Positions 1-6,050 of a DNA stretch of 8,068 nucleotides are shown one piece after another. The number at the start of each line of letters is the position of its first letter. The first letter of the stretch is position 1. Under the pieces are notes generated by a model. The model ran no database searches. It had not been told where the DNA came from and saw nothing but the letters and a program-made list of their open reading frames with translations. The DNA comes from Lentisphaerota bacterium. GTDB taxonomy: Bacteria; Verrucomicrobiota; Kiritimatiellia; RFP12; UBA1067. The stretch lies in NCBI GenBank assembly GCA_022839525.1, contig JALHET010000080.1, forward strand, positions 1 through 8,068, in the 5' to 3' direction. The position numbers and the translations under genes were made by a program.

Positions 1-1547
1 TCGCTTCGACCCTCGGTCCCTCCGGCCGCAACGTGATCCTGGACAAGAAGTTCGGCTCGCCCGCCATCACCAAGGATGGCGTGTCGGTCGCCAAGGAGAT
101 CGAACTGCCCTGCCCGTTTGAAAACATGGGCGCCCAGATGGTGCGCGAAGTCGCGAGCAAGACCAGCGACGTGGCGGGTGACGGCACCACGACCGCGACC
201 CTGTTGGCCGAGGCGATCTACCGCGAAGGCCTGAAGAACGTGACCGCCGGCGCGAACCCGATGGCGATCAAGCGCGGCATCGAAAAGGCGACCAAGGCGG
301 TCGTCGACGCGATCGCGAAACAGGCCAAGAAGGTTAAGGATCCCTCCGAAATCGCACAGGTCGCCTCCATTTCCGCCAACGGCGAAGATGAGATCGGCGA
401 GATCATCTCTGACGCGATGGACAAGGTCGGCAAAGACGGCACGATCACCGTGGAAGAGGCCAAGACCCTTGAGACCACGCTGGATGTCGTGGAAGGCATG
501 CAGTTCGACAAGGGCTACCTCTCGCCGTATTTCGTGACGAACGCGGAAGAGATGGAGTGCGTTCTGGAGAATCCCTATATCCTGATCTTCGAGAAGAAGA
601 TCTCGAGCCTGAACGACATGCTGCCGCTCTTGCAGAATGTCGCCAAATCCGGTAAGCCGCTGATGATCATCGCCGAGGATGTCGAGGGCGAAGCCCTGGC
701 CACGCTCGTGGTGAACAAGCTGCGCGGCACGCTTCAGGTCTGCGCCGTCAAGGCGCCGGGCTTCGGCGACCGCCGTAAGGCGATGCTCGAGGATATCGCG
801 ATCCTGACCGGCGGTCAGATGATCAGCGAAGACCTCGGCATCAAGCTCGAGAACGTTGAGGTCGGTCAACTCGGCCGCGCAAAGAAAGTCACGGTCGACA
901 AGGACAACACCACGATCGTCGAGGGCGGCGGCAAGACCAGCGACATTCAGGGACGCGTGGCGCTCATCAAGAGGCAGATTGAGGAAACCACCTCTGATTA
1001 TGACCGCGAGAAGCTCCAGGAGCGTCTGGCGAAGCTGGCCGGCGGCGTGGCGATCATCAAAGTCGGCGCCGCGACCGAAGCCGCGATGAAAGAGAAGAAG
1101 GACCGCGTGGACGACGCGTTGCACGCGACCCGCGCCGCGGTGGAAGAGGGCATCGTCGCCGGCGGTGGCGTGGCGCTCATTCGCTGCCAGAAGGCGCTGG
1201 ATGCGGTGGAAGTTTGCGGCGACGAGAAGGTCGGCGTGAGTATCATCCGCAAGGCTCTCGAAGCCCCGCTGCGTCAGCTCGTCGAGAACGCCGGTCTGGA
1301 AGCCGCGCTGATCGTCGAGAACGTCAAGAACGGCAAGGGTGCCTACGGCTACAACGTAGCGACCGGTCAGTACACGGATCTGGTCAAGGACGGCGTGCTG
1401 GATCCAGCCAAGGTGACCCGTACCGCGTTGCAGAATGCGGCGTCGATCGCGGGTCTGCTGCTGATCACCGAGTGCATGGTCACGGAGATTCCTGAGAAGA
1501 AGGAAGCTCCGGCGCCGAACCCGGGCATGGGCGGCATGGACATGTAA
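1..1547 (+). CDS. groEL: Chaperonin GroEL (Hsp60), 5' end cut by window
   Basis: This is the 60-kDa chaperonin subunit, which forms double seven-membered rings in the cytosol and folds proteins in an ATP-dependent cycle with GroES. The frame is open from base 3, giving 514 residues in the window. Aligned by eye to E. coli GroEL (about 548 residues), the first residues, TLGPSGRNV, correspond to position 30 onward, so about 27 N-terminal residues lie outside. Visible landmarks are the ATP-site segment [11 protein letters not shown] (its Asp matches E. coli D87), the apical domain with GYLSPYF and KAPGFGDRR, the hinge and ATP segment [18 protein letters not shown], the segment [15 protein letters not shown], and a short GMGGMDM tail of the classic GGM type. 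The GTG at 33 is an internal codon and not the start. The gene ends at two intrinsic terminators. groES may lie upstream, but this cannot be seen. Confidence 0.98.
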   Translation, partial: ASTLGPSGRNVILDKKFGSPAITKDGVSVAKEIELPCPFENMGAQMVREVASKTSDVAGDGTTTATLLAEAIYREGLKNVTAGANPMAIKRGIEKATKAVVDAIAKQAKKVKDPSEIAQVASISANGEDEIGEIISDAMDKVGKDGTITVEEAKTLETTLDVVEGMQFDKGYLSPYFVTNAEEMECVLENPYILIFEKKISSLNDMLPLLQNVAKSGKPLMIIAEDVEGEALATLVVNKLRGTLQVCAVKAPGFGDRRKAMLEDIAILTGGQMISEDLGIKLENVEVGQLGRAKKVTVDKDNTTIVEGGGKTSDIQGRVALIKRQIEETTSDYDREKLQERLAKLAGGVAIIKVGAATEAAMKEKKDRVDDALHATRAAVEEGIVAGGGVALIRCQKALDAVEVCGDEKVGVSIIRKALEAPLRQLVENAGLEAALIVENVKNGKGAYGYNVATGQYTDLVKDGVLDPAKVTRTALQNAASIAGLLLITECMVTEIPEKKEAPAPNPGMGGMDM

Positions 1548-1552
1548 GAGAC

Positions 1553-1599
1553 GCAGAGCCGCTGGCGGTTCGCCGTTAGCGGCTCTGCCTTCTGTTTTC
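1553..1599 (+). terminator. First intrinsic terminator after groEL
   Basis: A 16-bp stem (1553-1568 with 1573-1588) closes on a UUCG tetraloop. All positions pair, two of them as G-U. It begins only 5 bases after the groEL stop codon. The tail TTCTGTTTT is only moderately T-rich, so termination here may be partial. Confidence 0.8.
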
Positions 1600-1607
1600 A
1601 CTCACCA

Positions 1608-1649
1608 CGCCCCGTGCGGCCCAAGCCGCATGGGGCGCGTTTTTTTTTT
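1608..1649 (+). terminator. Second, strong intrinsic terminator after groEL
   Basis: A 13-bp GC-rich stem (1608-1620 with 1625-1637, one G-U pair) has the 4-base loop CCAA and is followed after two bases by ten uninterrupted T (1640-1649). This is a textbook rho-independent terminator. It backs up the hairpin 20 bases upstream and insulates groEL from the region beyond. Confidence 0.92.
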
Positions 1650-1725
1650 GTGCCTTGTACTCTTTTCGAAACGCCTTTGCTGTTTTCATATCACACACTG
1701 TTACACTCGGGTGCCTTGGTCAACC

Positions 1726-1895
1726 GCAATTCTAAATTTGGCATCTCCGTTCGTTTGCATCCGTGCCCATGGGCACGGTTCCGCATCCGTTTCAGAACAG
1801 AAGACCCAGAAAAGCCAAAGCGACAAAGGGTTTTTGAAGGGACTGGAGGGGCGGGCTCCGTCCCGACCAGAGGTGGAGACCAAATTTAGAATTGC
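1726..1895. repeat. 170-bp element with 16-bp terminal inverted repeats
   Basis: The left arm GCAATTCTAAATTTGG (1726-1741) and right arm CCAAATTTAGAATTGC (1880-1895) are exact inverted copies. After a 2-base offset the match continues inward for five more bases (TCTCC at 1744-1748, GGAGA at 1875-1879). Inside lie a perfect 18-bp palindrome (1761-1778), a direct repeat GCATCCGT (1757-1764 and 1783-1790), and an imperfect GC-rich hairpin around 1852-1870 (CTGG, CGGG, loop CTCCGT, CCCG, CCAG). No credible protein is encoded: the frames here give low-complexity peptides such as GRAPSRP. I see no target-site duplication. A MITE-like or REP-like non-autonomous repeat is the best guess. Apart from this element, the gene-free stretch 1650-1972 shows nothing else I can support. 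Confidence 0.6.
1761..1778. repeat. Perfect 18-bp palindrome
   Basis: CCGTGCCCATGGGCACGG is identical to its own reverse complement with no central spacer. It sits within the 170-bp inverted-repeat element and is followed by a repeated GCATCCGT. It could be a protein-binding site or a structural core of the repeat. Nothing in the sequence decides between these. Confidence 0.6.
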
Positions 1896-1972
1896 TGAGA
1901 GGCCGGATTCCCGCGCTCAGATGCCGGTCGCATCGCTTGCAATTCGACTGCTCATTCGGCACAATATGGAAC

Positions 1973-2173
1973 ATGAAACGGGTAGACAATGTTCGGAAGC
2001 GTTCCGTACCTCCGGCAGAGGGTTTTCCTCGGCCTGTTGCCAGCACCAGTGCCCGGAAATCTTTCGAGAGGGAAATGGCGCGCCTGCGCGGGATGTCCAT
2101 CGAGGCGCGCATTGTGGAAGCGCTCTCCTTGAATGAGGAGTTTTCCTGGCTGGAGCCTGTTGTCAAGGCGTAA
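1973..2173 (+). CDS. Small charged protein, putative antitoxin partner of the downstream nucleotidyltransferase
   Basis: This is a 66-residue protein. The N-terminal third is basic and proline-rich, and probably disordered. From about residue 31 it runs as a likely helical segment, FEREMARLRGMSIEARIVEA, then ends LSLNEEFSWLEPV. I do not recognise a named family. The shape (short, charged, helical, conserved-looking FSWL near the end) resembles small proteins found directly before nucleotidyltransferase genes. The stop is 13 bases before the next start, and its TAA runs into the ribosome binding site AAGGA (2172-2176) of that gene, so the two are probably co-translated. ATG at 1973 was chosen because the longer frame from 1892 starts inside the right arm of the inverted repeat and its extra residues look non-coding. 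Only a weak GGA precedes this ATG. A possible promoter, TTGCAA-17-CACAAT (1937-1965), would leave almost no leader. Function is inferred from context only. Confidence 0.6.
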   Translation: MKRVDNVRKRSVPPAEGFPRPVASTSARKSFEREMARLRGMSIEARIVEALSLNEEFSWLEPVVKA

Positions 2174-2186
2174 GGATACGTGATTC

Positions 2187-2738
2187 ATGAAAGAGACAGT
2201 GCCCATCCTGTATGCGGCCGAGCAGGTATTCGAAATCCTCAAACAGCACCGGATTGATACTGTGGTGATCGGCGCCGTCGCGCTCGCCGCTTACCATTAT
2301 GTCCGCCATACCCGCGACATGGACCTTGGTGTCAATGCCGATCTTGCCGACTTGCGGAAAGTTCTTAAAACGCTTCATGAGAGAGGTTTTACGGCGGAAC
2401 TTCATGAGCCTGACGGTGCCGACCCGCTTGGCGGAGTCATCGCCGTCTCCGGCAGCTTCGGAATGCTGCAGATCGTGAGCTTTGGCGGACGTTTTCCGGT
2501 AGTGATCGAGGATGCCGTCCGTAGTGCCACCATGGTCGTGCGGCCGGGAAGCTCTCTGAAACTTGTTCCCTTGCCGCAACTGGTGGCCTTGAAACTCTAT
2601 GCGGGAGGGCTCAAGTCCAAAGCCGACATCCTTGAGTTGCTCAGGCGCAACCCTGATGCGGATATTAACATGATCCGCGTTGCCTGCCAACGCTATCGGC
2701 TTTCAGGTCTGGATGAGATCCTTGCCGAGCTGATGTGA
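2187..2738 (+). CDS. Nucleotidyltransferase-fold protein, possible toxin of a two-gene module
   Basis: This 183-residue protein has the hallmarks of the minimal nucleotidyltransferase (Pol beta-like) superfamily: a helix, then the strand-turn VVIGAVALAAY (residues 26-36, G29-A30 in place of the usual GG/GS), then HTRDMDLGV with metal-binding D44 and D46. A later segment LPQLVALKLYAGGLKSKADILEL (about 129-151) matches the K...K.D pattern seen in AbiEii/MenT-like and related stand-alone nucleotidyltransferases. The C-terminal 30 residues are helical. Such enzymes transfer nucleotides to tRNA, protein or small molecules, and the target cannot be told here. The start is ATG at 2187, with AAGGA ten bases upstream. 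It follows the 66-residue gene closely, in antitoxin-then-toxin order. Base composition is less GC-rich than groEL, consistent with an accessory gene. The fold is fairly sure; the toxin role is inference. Confidence 0.82.
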   Translation: MKETVPILYAAEQVFEILKQHRIDTVVIGAVALAAYHYVRHTRDMDLGVNADLADLRKVLKTLHERGFTAELHEPDGADPLGGVIAVSGSFGMLQIVSFGGRFPVVIEDAVRSATMVVRPGSSLKLVPLPQLVALKLYAGGLKSKADILELLRRNPDADINMIRVACQRYRLSGLDEILAELM

Positions 2739-2851
2739 GCGGCGAGGAGGCACTAAGGGACAGGGTATTTGAAAATTCAAGCGGAGAATGATGTTTTGCA
2801 ACGGGGAAGAAAACGCTGAGCGCCCAACTGCCGAGTATAGGTTGAATAAAT

Positions 2852-2886
2852 GCGTCCGGACAGGTCAGACCTGTCCGGCAATACGC
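2852..2886. repeat. GC-rich hairpin downstream of the nucleotidyltransferase gene
   Basis: CCGGACAGGT (2856-2865) and ACCTGTCCGG (2869-2878) form a perfect 10-bp stem with loop CAG. GCGT (2852-2855) and ACGC (2883-2886) extend it by four pairs after a CAAT bulge. No T-tract follows on the plus strand, so it is not a standard intrinsic terminator. It may still end or stabilise the plus-strand transcript, or be a dispersed repeat. The rest of 2739-2888 shows nothing else I can support. Confidence 0.55.
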
Positions 2887-2888
2887 TG

Positions 2889-2946
2889 AAAAAACATCCC
2901 GCCAGCCAGTGGTTCATGTTAGATAGACCACTGGCTGGCGGGATGT
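2889..2946 (-). terminator. Intrinsic terminator of the tRNA-Cys unit, 20-bp perfect stem
   Basis: Arms 2894-2913 and 2927-2946 are exact reverse complements over 20 bp with a 13-base loop (2914-2926). On the minus strand the stem runs into six T (complement of 2889-2894), then C, which gives terminator polarity for transcripts arriving from the tRNA-Cys gene, whose 3' end is only six bases away. There is no T-tract in the plus direction. The stem is unusually long for a bacterial terminator. Confidence 0.88.
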
Positions 2947-2952
2947 CAAGCA

Positions 2953-3026
2953 TGGAGGTGCGAAGCGGAATTGAACCGCTGTTCGAGGTTTTGCAGACCT
3001 CTGCCTAACCACTCGGCCATCGCACC
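2953..3026 (-). tRNA. tRNA-Cys (anticodon GCA)
   Basis: Read on the minus strand, this 74-base gene folds as a full cloverleaf. The acceptor stem is GGTGCGA/TCGCACC. The D-arm is GCCGAGTGGTTAGGC. The anticodon stem GAGGT/ACCTC encloses the loop CTGCAAA, with anticodon GCA. The T-arm is GCGG-TTCAATT-CCGC. Discriminator base U73 is a classic identity element of tRNA-Cys. The 3' CCA is encoded (complement of 2953-2955). The gene lies 11 bases after the stop of the 31-residue ORF on the same strand and just before a strong terminator, so the two appear to share one transcript, with the tRNA cut out by RNase P and 3' processing. Confidence 0.97.
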
Positions 3027-3037
3027 CTGACGAAAAA

Positions 3038-3133
3038 TTATTTTTTCATCCCAGCGCGCAGACGTTCTTTCACCCGTTTATTGCGGGCTTCGCGACGCTG
3101 ACGCTTCAATTGTTTCCGATGTTGCTGTCCCAT
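3038..3133 (-). CDS. 31-residue highly basic miniprotein upstream of tRNA-Cys
   Basis: This short ORF starts MGQQHRKQLKRQ and ends with RAGMKK. It has 14 Lys/Arg, one His and only two acidic residues among 31, a net charge near +12, and is probably one amphipathic helix. That composition fits an RNA- or ribosome-associated peptide, comparable in style to very small ribosomal proteins such as bTHX, but I cannot assign it to a family. Support for a real gene: it fills the space between a good promoter (3145-3173) and tRNA-Cys with no waste, its stop lies 11 bases before the tRNA, and its composition is non-random. Against: there is no Shine-Dalgarno sequence before the ATG, and the predicted transcript start leaves only about 4-5 bases of leader, so translation would be almost leaderless. 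An alternative is that the region is merely 5' leader of the tRNA precursor. Confidence 0.66.
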   Translation of the reverse strand: MGQQHRKQLKRQRREARNKRVKERLRAGMKK

Positions 3134-3144
3134 AACGGGCGCAA

Positions 3145-3173
3145 ATAGTATCAGAGGGGTGGGGGGCTGTCAA
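3145..3173 (-). promoter_or_regulatory. Sigma-70-type promoter for the miniprotein/tRNA-Cys unit
   Basis: On the minus strand a perfect -35 box TTGACA (complement of 3168-3173) is followed by a 17-base spacer and a -10-like TACTAT (complement of 3145-3150). The -35 box overlaps the nrdG stop codon, so the unit is packed directly behind nrdG. The predicted start is near 3138. The spacer is C-rich on this strand. Confidence 0.72.
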
Positions 3174-3856
3174 CAGCAACTTCCCCGAGCACAAACTTTC
3201 AAACTTTCTGGTTGTGCGGGTTCCCGGTCGCTGATGGCTGATGCCGGACGCAATGCTGGATCACGGCTAAACGCGGCTCGGAACGGTTGCCACACATGCG
3301 GGCTCGCCTTCGGAATCTGCGTTTTGAGTCCGGAGTAATCCGCTGCGGTGAGCAACGGATCGACGCGCGTCGTACGGAACATGTGGGGCAAACCCGACGC
3401 GGCAATCAGTTCCATACTGGCCTGTACGGCGGTCACATCACAGGCGATGCCTGCGAGCGCGGCGTATTTATCCCATGGCGCTTTGATGTCCATCGCGATA
3501 TAATCCAGCAGGCTTTCTGCCAGCAATGCGTGTAACACGTTAGGCTGTGAGCCGTTGGTGTCGAGTTTGACGGCCAGCCCCAGCGCTTTCAACCGCCGCA
3601 GGAAGTGCGGCAAGTCGGCTTGTACGGTTGGTTCTCCGCCCGACACCACTACGCCGTCCAAACGGTTCTTCCGTTCCGCAAGAACAGCCAGCACCCGTTC
3701 TTCATCGACCCGGGTGGCGGGATCGGGCACAAGGGATAACAGATGACCATTGTGGCAAAACGGGCAGCGGAAATTGCATCCTTGCGTAAAGACAACGGCC
3801 GCCACACGCCCAGGGTAATCGCACAAACTGAGCGGCACGAAACCCGCGAGGTTCAT
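3170..3856 (-). CDS. nrdG: Anaerobic ribonucleotide reductase activase (radical SAM, NrdG)
   Basis: This 228-residue radical SAM enzyme generates the glycyl radical in NrdD: its [4Fe-4S] cluster cleaves S-adenosylmethionine to a 5'-deoxyadenosyl radical. The cluster motif is CNFRCPFC (C27, C31, C34), preceded by LCDYPGRVAAVVFTQG, a pattern typical of the TIGR02495-type (NrdG2) activases. SGGEPT (72-77) is the SAM-binding GGE motif, and VKLDTNGSQP (96-105) is the next conserved strand. The start is ATG at 3856, which overlaps the nrdD stop as ATGA. The frame stays open upstream into nrdD, but those residues are a shadow of nrdD. The family core appears to end near QPFRAAFSRDPAL (about 202). 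The last 26 residues are a low-complexity tail ending KVCARGSCC, partly encoded by a tandem 8-bp repeat (3192-3207), and may be a late extension. Confidence 0.93.
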   Translation of the reverse strand: MNLAGFVPLSLCDYPGRVAAVVFTQGCNFRCPFCHNGHLLSLVPDPATRVDEERVLAVLAERKNRLDGVVVSGGEPTVQADLPHFLRRLKALGLAVKLDTNGSQPNVLHALLAESLLDYIAMDIKAPWDKYAALAGIACDVTAVQASMELIAASGLPHMFRTTRVDPLLTAADYSGLKTQIPKASPHVWQPFRAAFSRDPALRPASAISDREPAQPESLKVCARGSCC

Positions 3857-5967
3857 TGCGCGGCAGCCTCGCACACCCGGTAGGTCTTGCGTCGGTGGAA
3901 CTCGTTCTGCTTGCCCGCGTTCCACTGCTGGATGGGACGGATGTAGCCCACCACGCGCGAATACACCTCCGTCTTTTTTCCGCAACGGGGGCAGGTATAG
4001 ACCTCGCCGTTCAGATAACCGTGGTCTTCGCAGATGCTGAACGTCGGGGTTAATGTGAAATAGGGCAAGCGGTAGTTCCCGCAAACCATCCGCACAAAAG
4101 CTTTGACCGCAATCGGATCGCTCACCGCTTCGCCGACGAACGTGTGTACGACCGTGCTGCCCGTATACTTGGTTTGAATCTCGTCCTGCAAATCCAGCAC
4201 GCGCACGATGTCGTCACTGTAGTTGACCGGGAGCTGCGTCGAGTTGGAATAGAAAGGCTCACCCTCCCCTCCCGCCACGATGATGTCCGGGTAGAGTTTC
4301 TTGTCGAGCCGGGCGAGACGGTATGTCGTGCCCTCGGCCGGCGTGGCTTCAAGGTTATAGAAGTTCCCGGTTTGTTCCTGATAATCGGTCAAGCGTGCCC
4401 GCATGAAATCCATGACCCGCACCGCGAACCGCCGGCCCTCTTCGGTGTCGATGTCCTTGCCGAACAGGTTGAGGCATGCCTCATTTAATCCCACGAGCCC
4501 GATGGTCGAGAAGTGGTTTTGCCAGTACGTGCCGAAACGCTGGTGAACCTGCCGCAAATAGAAGCGTGTGTAGGGATAAAGGTTCTGCGCCGTGAACTGT
4601 TCCAGCACTTTGCGCTTAATCTCGAGGCTGTTGCGCGCGATGCTCATCAGGCTGTCCAGGCGGGTCAGGAAATCAGCCTCGTCCTTGGCGAGGTATCCGA
4701 GGCGCGGCATGTTGATCGTGACCACGCCGATCGAGCCTGTCTGCGGGTTGGCGCCGAAGAGCCCCCCGCCTCGCTTGGTCAGTTCGCGCTTGTCGAGGCG
4801 CAGACGGCAACACATGGAACGCGCGTCGTCCGGGCTCATGTCCGAGTTGACGAAATTCGCGAAATAGGGAATCCCGTATTTCGCGGTGACCTCCCACAGT
4901 TTTTCCAGCCCGGGGCGCTCCCAATCGAATTCCTTTGAAATGTTGTAAGTCGGTATGGGGAACGTGAATACGCGGCCTTTCGCGTCGCCTTGGGTCATCA
5001 CCTCGAGGAAGGCGTTGTTGATCATGTCCATCTCGGCCTGGAAATCCGCGTAAGTTTCGGGCATCGGTTGGCCGCCGATGATCACGTTCTGATTGGCGAG
5101 CGAGACGGGCGCGGACAGGTCCATGGTCAGGTTGGTGAAGGGCGTCTGGAACCCGACGCGCGTGGGCACGTTCACGTTGAAGATGAACTCTTGCAGTGCC
5201 TGCTTGACGTCTTTCTGGCTCAGCCGGTCATACCGTACGAACGGCGCGAGCAACGTGTCGAAATTGGAGAATACCTGGGCGCCCGCAGCCTCGCCCTGAA
5301 GCGTGTAGAAGAAGTTCACGATTTGCCCCAGGGCCGTGCGGAAATGTTTGGCGGGCAAGCTTTCGGCTTTTCCCGCTACGCCTTTAAACCCGTTCTGCAA
5401 GAGGTCCTGAAGATCCCATCCCACGCAGTAGACGCTGAGCAGCCCCAGGTCGTGGAGGTGCAACGCGCCGTTGTCATGGGCTTCGCGCACTTCGGCGGGA
5501 TAGATCTTGTTGAGCCAATAGACTTTGCTGACCTCGCTTGAAATGTAGTTGTTCAGCCCCTGGAGCGAGTAAGCCATATTCGAGTTTTCGCGCACACGCC
5601 AATCCGACTTACCCAGATAGCTGTCGATCAAGTCCACGTCGGCTTTGCGCACCATCTCGCGGATTCGCGCATGCTGTTCGCGGTAGATGATGTACGCCTT
5701 GGCGGTGCGGCGGTGCGTCGAGGCCAACAGGACTTCCTCGACGATGTCCTGAACGTTTTCGACGGTGAGGTCCAGCGTGTCTCTCAAGGAGTGAATGAGT
5801 GCCATTACCTTGACGGTTAACTTGTTGGCCTCTTCCACCCCGAATTCACCGGTCGCCTCGCCCGCCTTTTGGATGGCAACAACAATTTTTTTGGAATCGA
5901 AGGTCTCTGCCCGCCCGTCGCGCTTACGGATACGGAGAACCAAATCGGGTTGCACAAAATCAGTCAT
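3853..5967 (-). CDS. nrdD: Anaerobic (class III) ribonucleoside-triphosphate reductase NrdD
   Basis: This oxygen-sensitive glycyl-radical enzyme reduces ribonucleoside triphosphates to dNTPs in the cytosol. It has 704 residues, normal for the family. Domains: an N-terminal ATP-cone (about 8-100, starting VLRIRKRDGRAETFDSKKI) for allosteric control of activity; the catalytic barrel with HDLGLLSVYCVGWDL (C181) and RSMCCRLRLDKRELTKRGGGLFG (C386/C387, one of which should carry the thiyl radical); a zinc site formed by C646, H649, C659 and C662 (the last two in CPRC); and the glycyl-radical loop RVVGY (G674) followed by IRPIQQWN. ATG at 5967 has GAGGA six bases upstream (complement of 5974-5978). 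The gene overlaps nrdG by ATGA, so the pair is translationally coupled. A promoter and two NrdR-like boxes lie upstream. All key residues appear present. Confidence 0.97.
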   Translation of the reverse strand: MTDFVQPDLVLRIRKRDGRAETFDSKKIVVAIQKAGEATGEFGVEEANKLTVKVMALIHSLRDTLDLTVENVQDIVEEVLLASTHRRTAKAYIIYREQHARIREMVRKADVDLIDSYLGKSDWRVRENSNMAYSLQGLNNYISSEVSKVYWLNKIYPAEVREAHDNGALHLHDLGLLSVYCVGWDLQDLLQNGFKGVAGKAESLPAKHFRTALGQIVNFFYTLQGEAAGAQVFSNFDTLLAPFVRYDRLSQKDVKQALQEFIFNVNVPTRVGFQTPFTNLTMDLSAPVSLANQNVIIGGQPMPETYADFQAEMDMINNAFLEVMTQGDAKGRVFTFPIPTYNISKEFDWERPGLEKLWEVTAKYGIPYFANFVNSDMSPDDARSMCCRLRLDKRELTKRGGGLFGANPQTGSIGVVTINMPRLGYLAKDEADFLTRLDSLMSIARNSLEIKRKVLEQFTAQNLYPYTRFYLRQVHQRFGTYWQNHFSTIGLVGLNEACLNLFGKDIDTEEGRRFAVRVMDFMRARLTDYQEQTGNFYNLEATPAEGTTYRLARLDKKLYPDIIVAGGEGEPFYSNSTQLPVNYSDDIVRVLDLQDEIQTKYTGSTVVHTFVGEAVSDPIAVKAFVRMVCGNYRLPYFTLTPTFSICEDHGYLNGEVYTCPRCGKKTEVYSRVVGYIRPIQQWNAGKQNEFHRRKTYRVCEAAAQ

Positions 5968-6019
5968 TAAAAGTCCTCACGTTAAAAGGTGAATTCAAGC
6001 CCCTTCAAATTAACGGACA

Positions 6020-6035
6020 TTACTATATATGGACT
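6020..6035 (-). promoter_or_regulatory. NrdR box, proximal
   Basis: On the minus strand the site reads AGTCCATATATAGTAA. Against the published NrdR consensus acaCwAtATaTwGtgt, the 10-base core CCATATATAG matches at nine positions. It overlaps the predicted nrdD -10 box, where a bound repressor would block polymerase. Its centre is 31 bp from that of the distal box. Confidence 0.77.
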
Positions 6036-6050
6036 TGGAACGGAACTCAA
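6022..6050 (-). promoter_or_regulatory. Sigma-70-type promoter of nrdDG
   Basis: The minus strand carries TTGAGT (complement of 6045-6050), a 17-base spacer and TATAGT (complement of 6022-6027), matching the consensus at 4/6 and 5/6. The predicted start near 6015 gives a leader of about 48 bases to the nrdD ATG. The -10 box lies inside the proximal NrdR box, and the distal box ends one base upstream of the -35 box. Confidence 0.68.

Noticed and set aside
33..1547. groEL starting at the GTG at base 33
   Set aside because: The frame is open to the window edge and the residues before base 33 ([10 protein letters not shown]) are conserved GroEL sequence, so the gene is cut by the window and 33 is an internal Val codon.
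1892..1972. Upstream extension of the 66-residue gene to the ATG at 1892
   Set aside because: That start lies inside the right arm of the inverted repeat, and the 27 extra residues (many Arg, Cys and His) look like translated non-coding DNA.
1630..2136. 168-residue plus-strand ORF across the inverted-repeat element
   Set aside because: It runs through a terminator T-tract, the repeat and the start of the 66-residue gene in another frame. The translation has no domain-like pattern and includes repeat-derived peptides.
1792..2242. Minus-strand ORFs opposite the small gene
   Set aside because: They are antisense shadows with no recognisable motif, crossing the repeat and the start of the nucleotidyltransferase gene. 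The plus-strand pair has better spacing and ribosome-site support.
2163..2690. 175-residue minus-strand ORF opposite the nucleotidyltransferase
   Set aside because: The plus strand encodes a clear DxD nucleotidyltransferase with a ribosome site. The antisense product shows no family pattern.
3857..4084. N-terminal extension of NrdG into the nrdD gene
   Set aside because: The 76 extra residues are nrdD sequence read in another frame. The family N-terminus begins at the ATG that overlaps the nrdD stop.
4990..5541. 183-residue plus-strand ORF inside nrdD
   Set aside because: It is antisense to conserved NrdD catalytic sequence, with a His/Val/Glu-rich composition typical of a shadow frame in GC-rich DNA.
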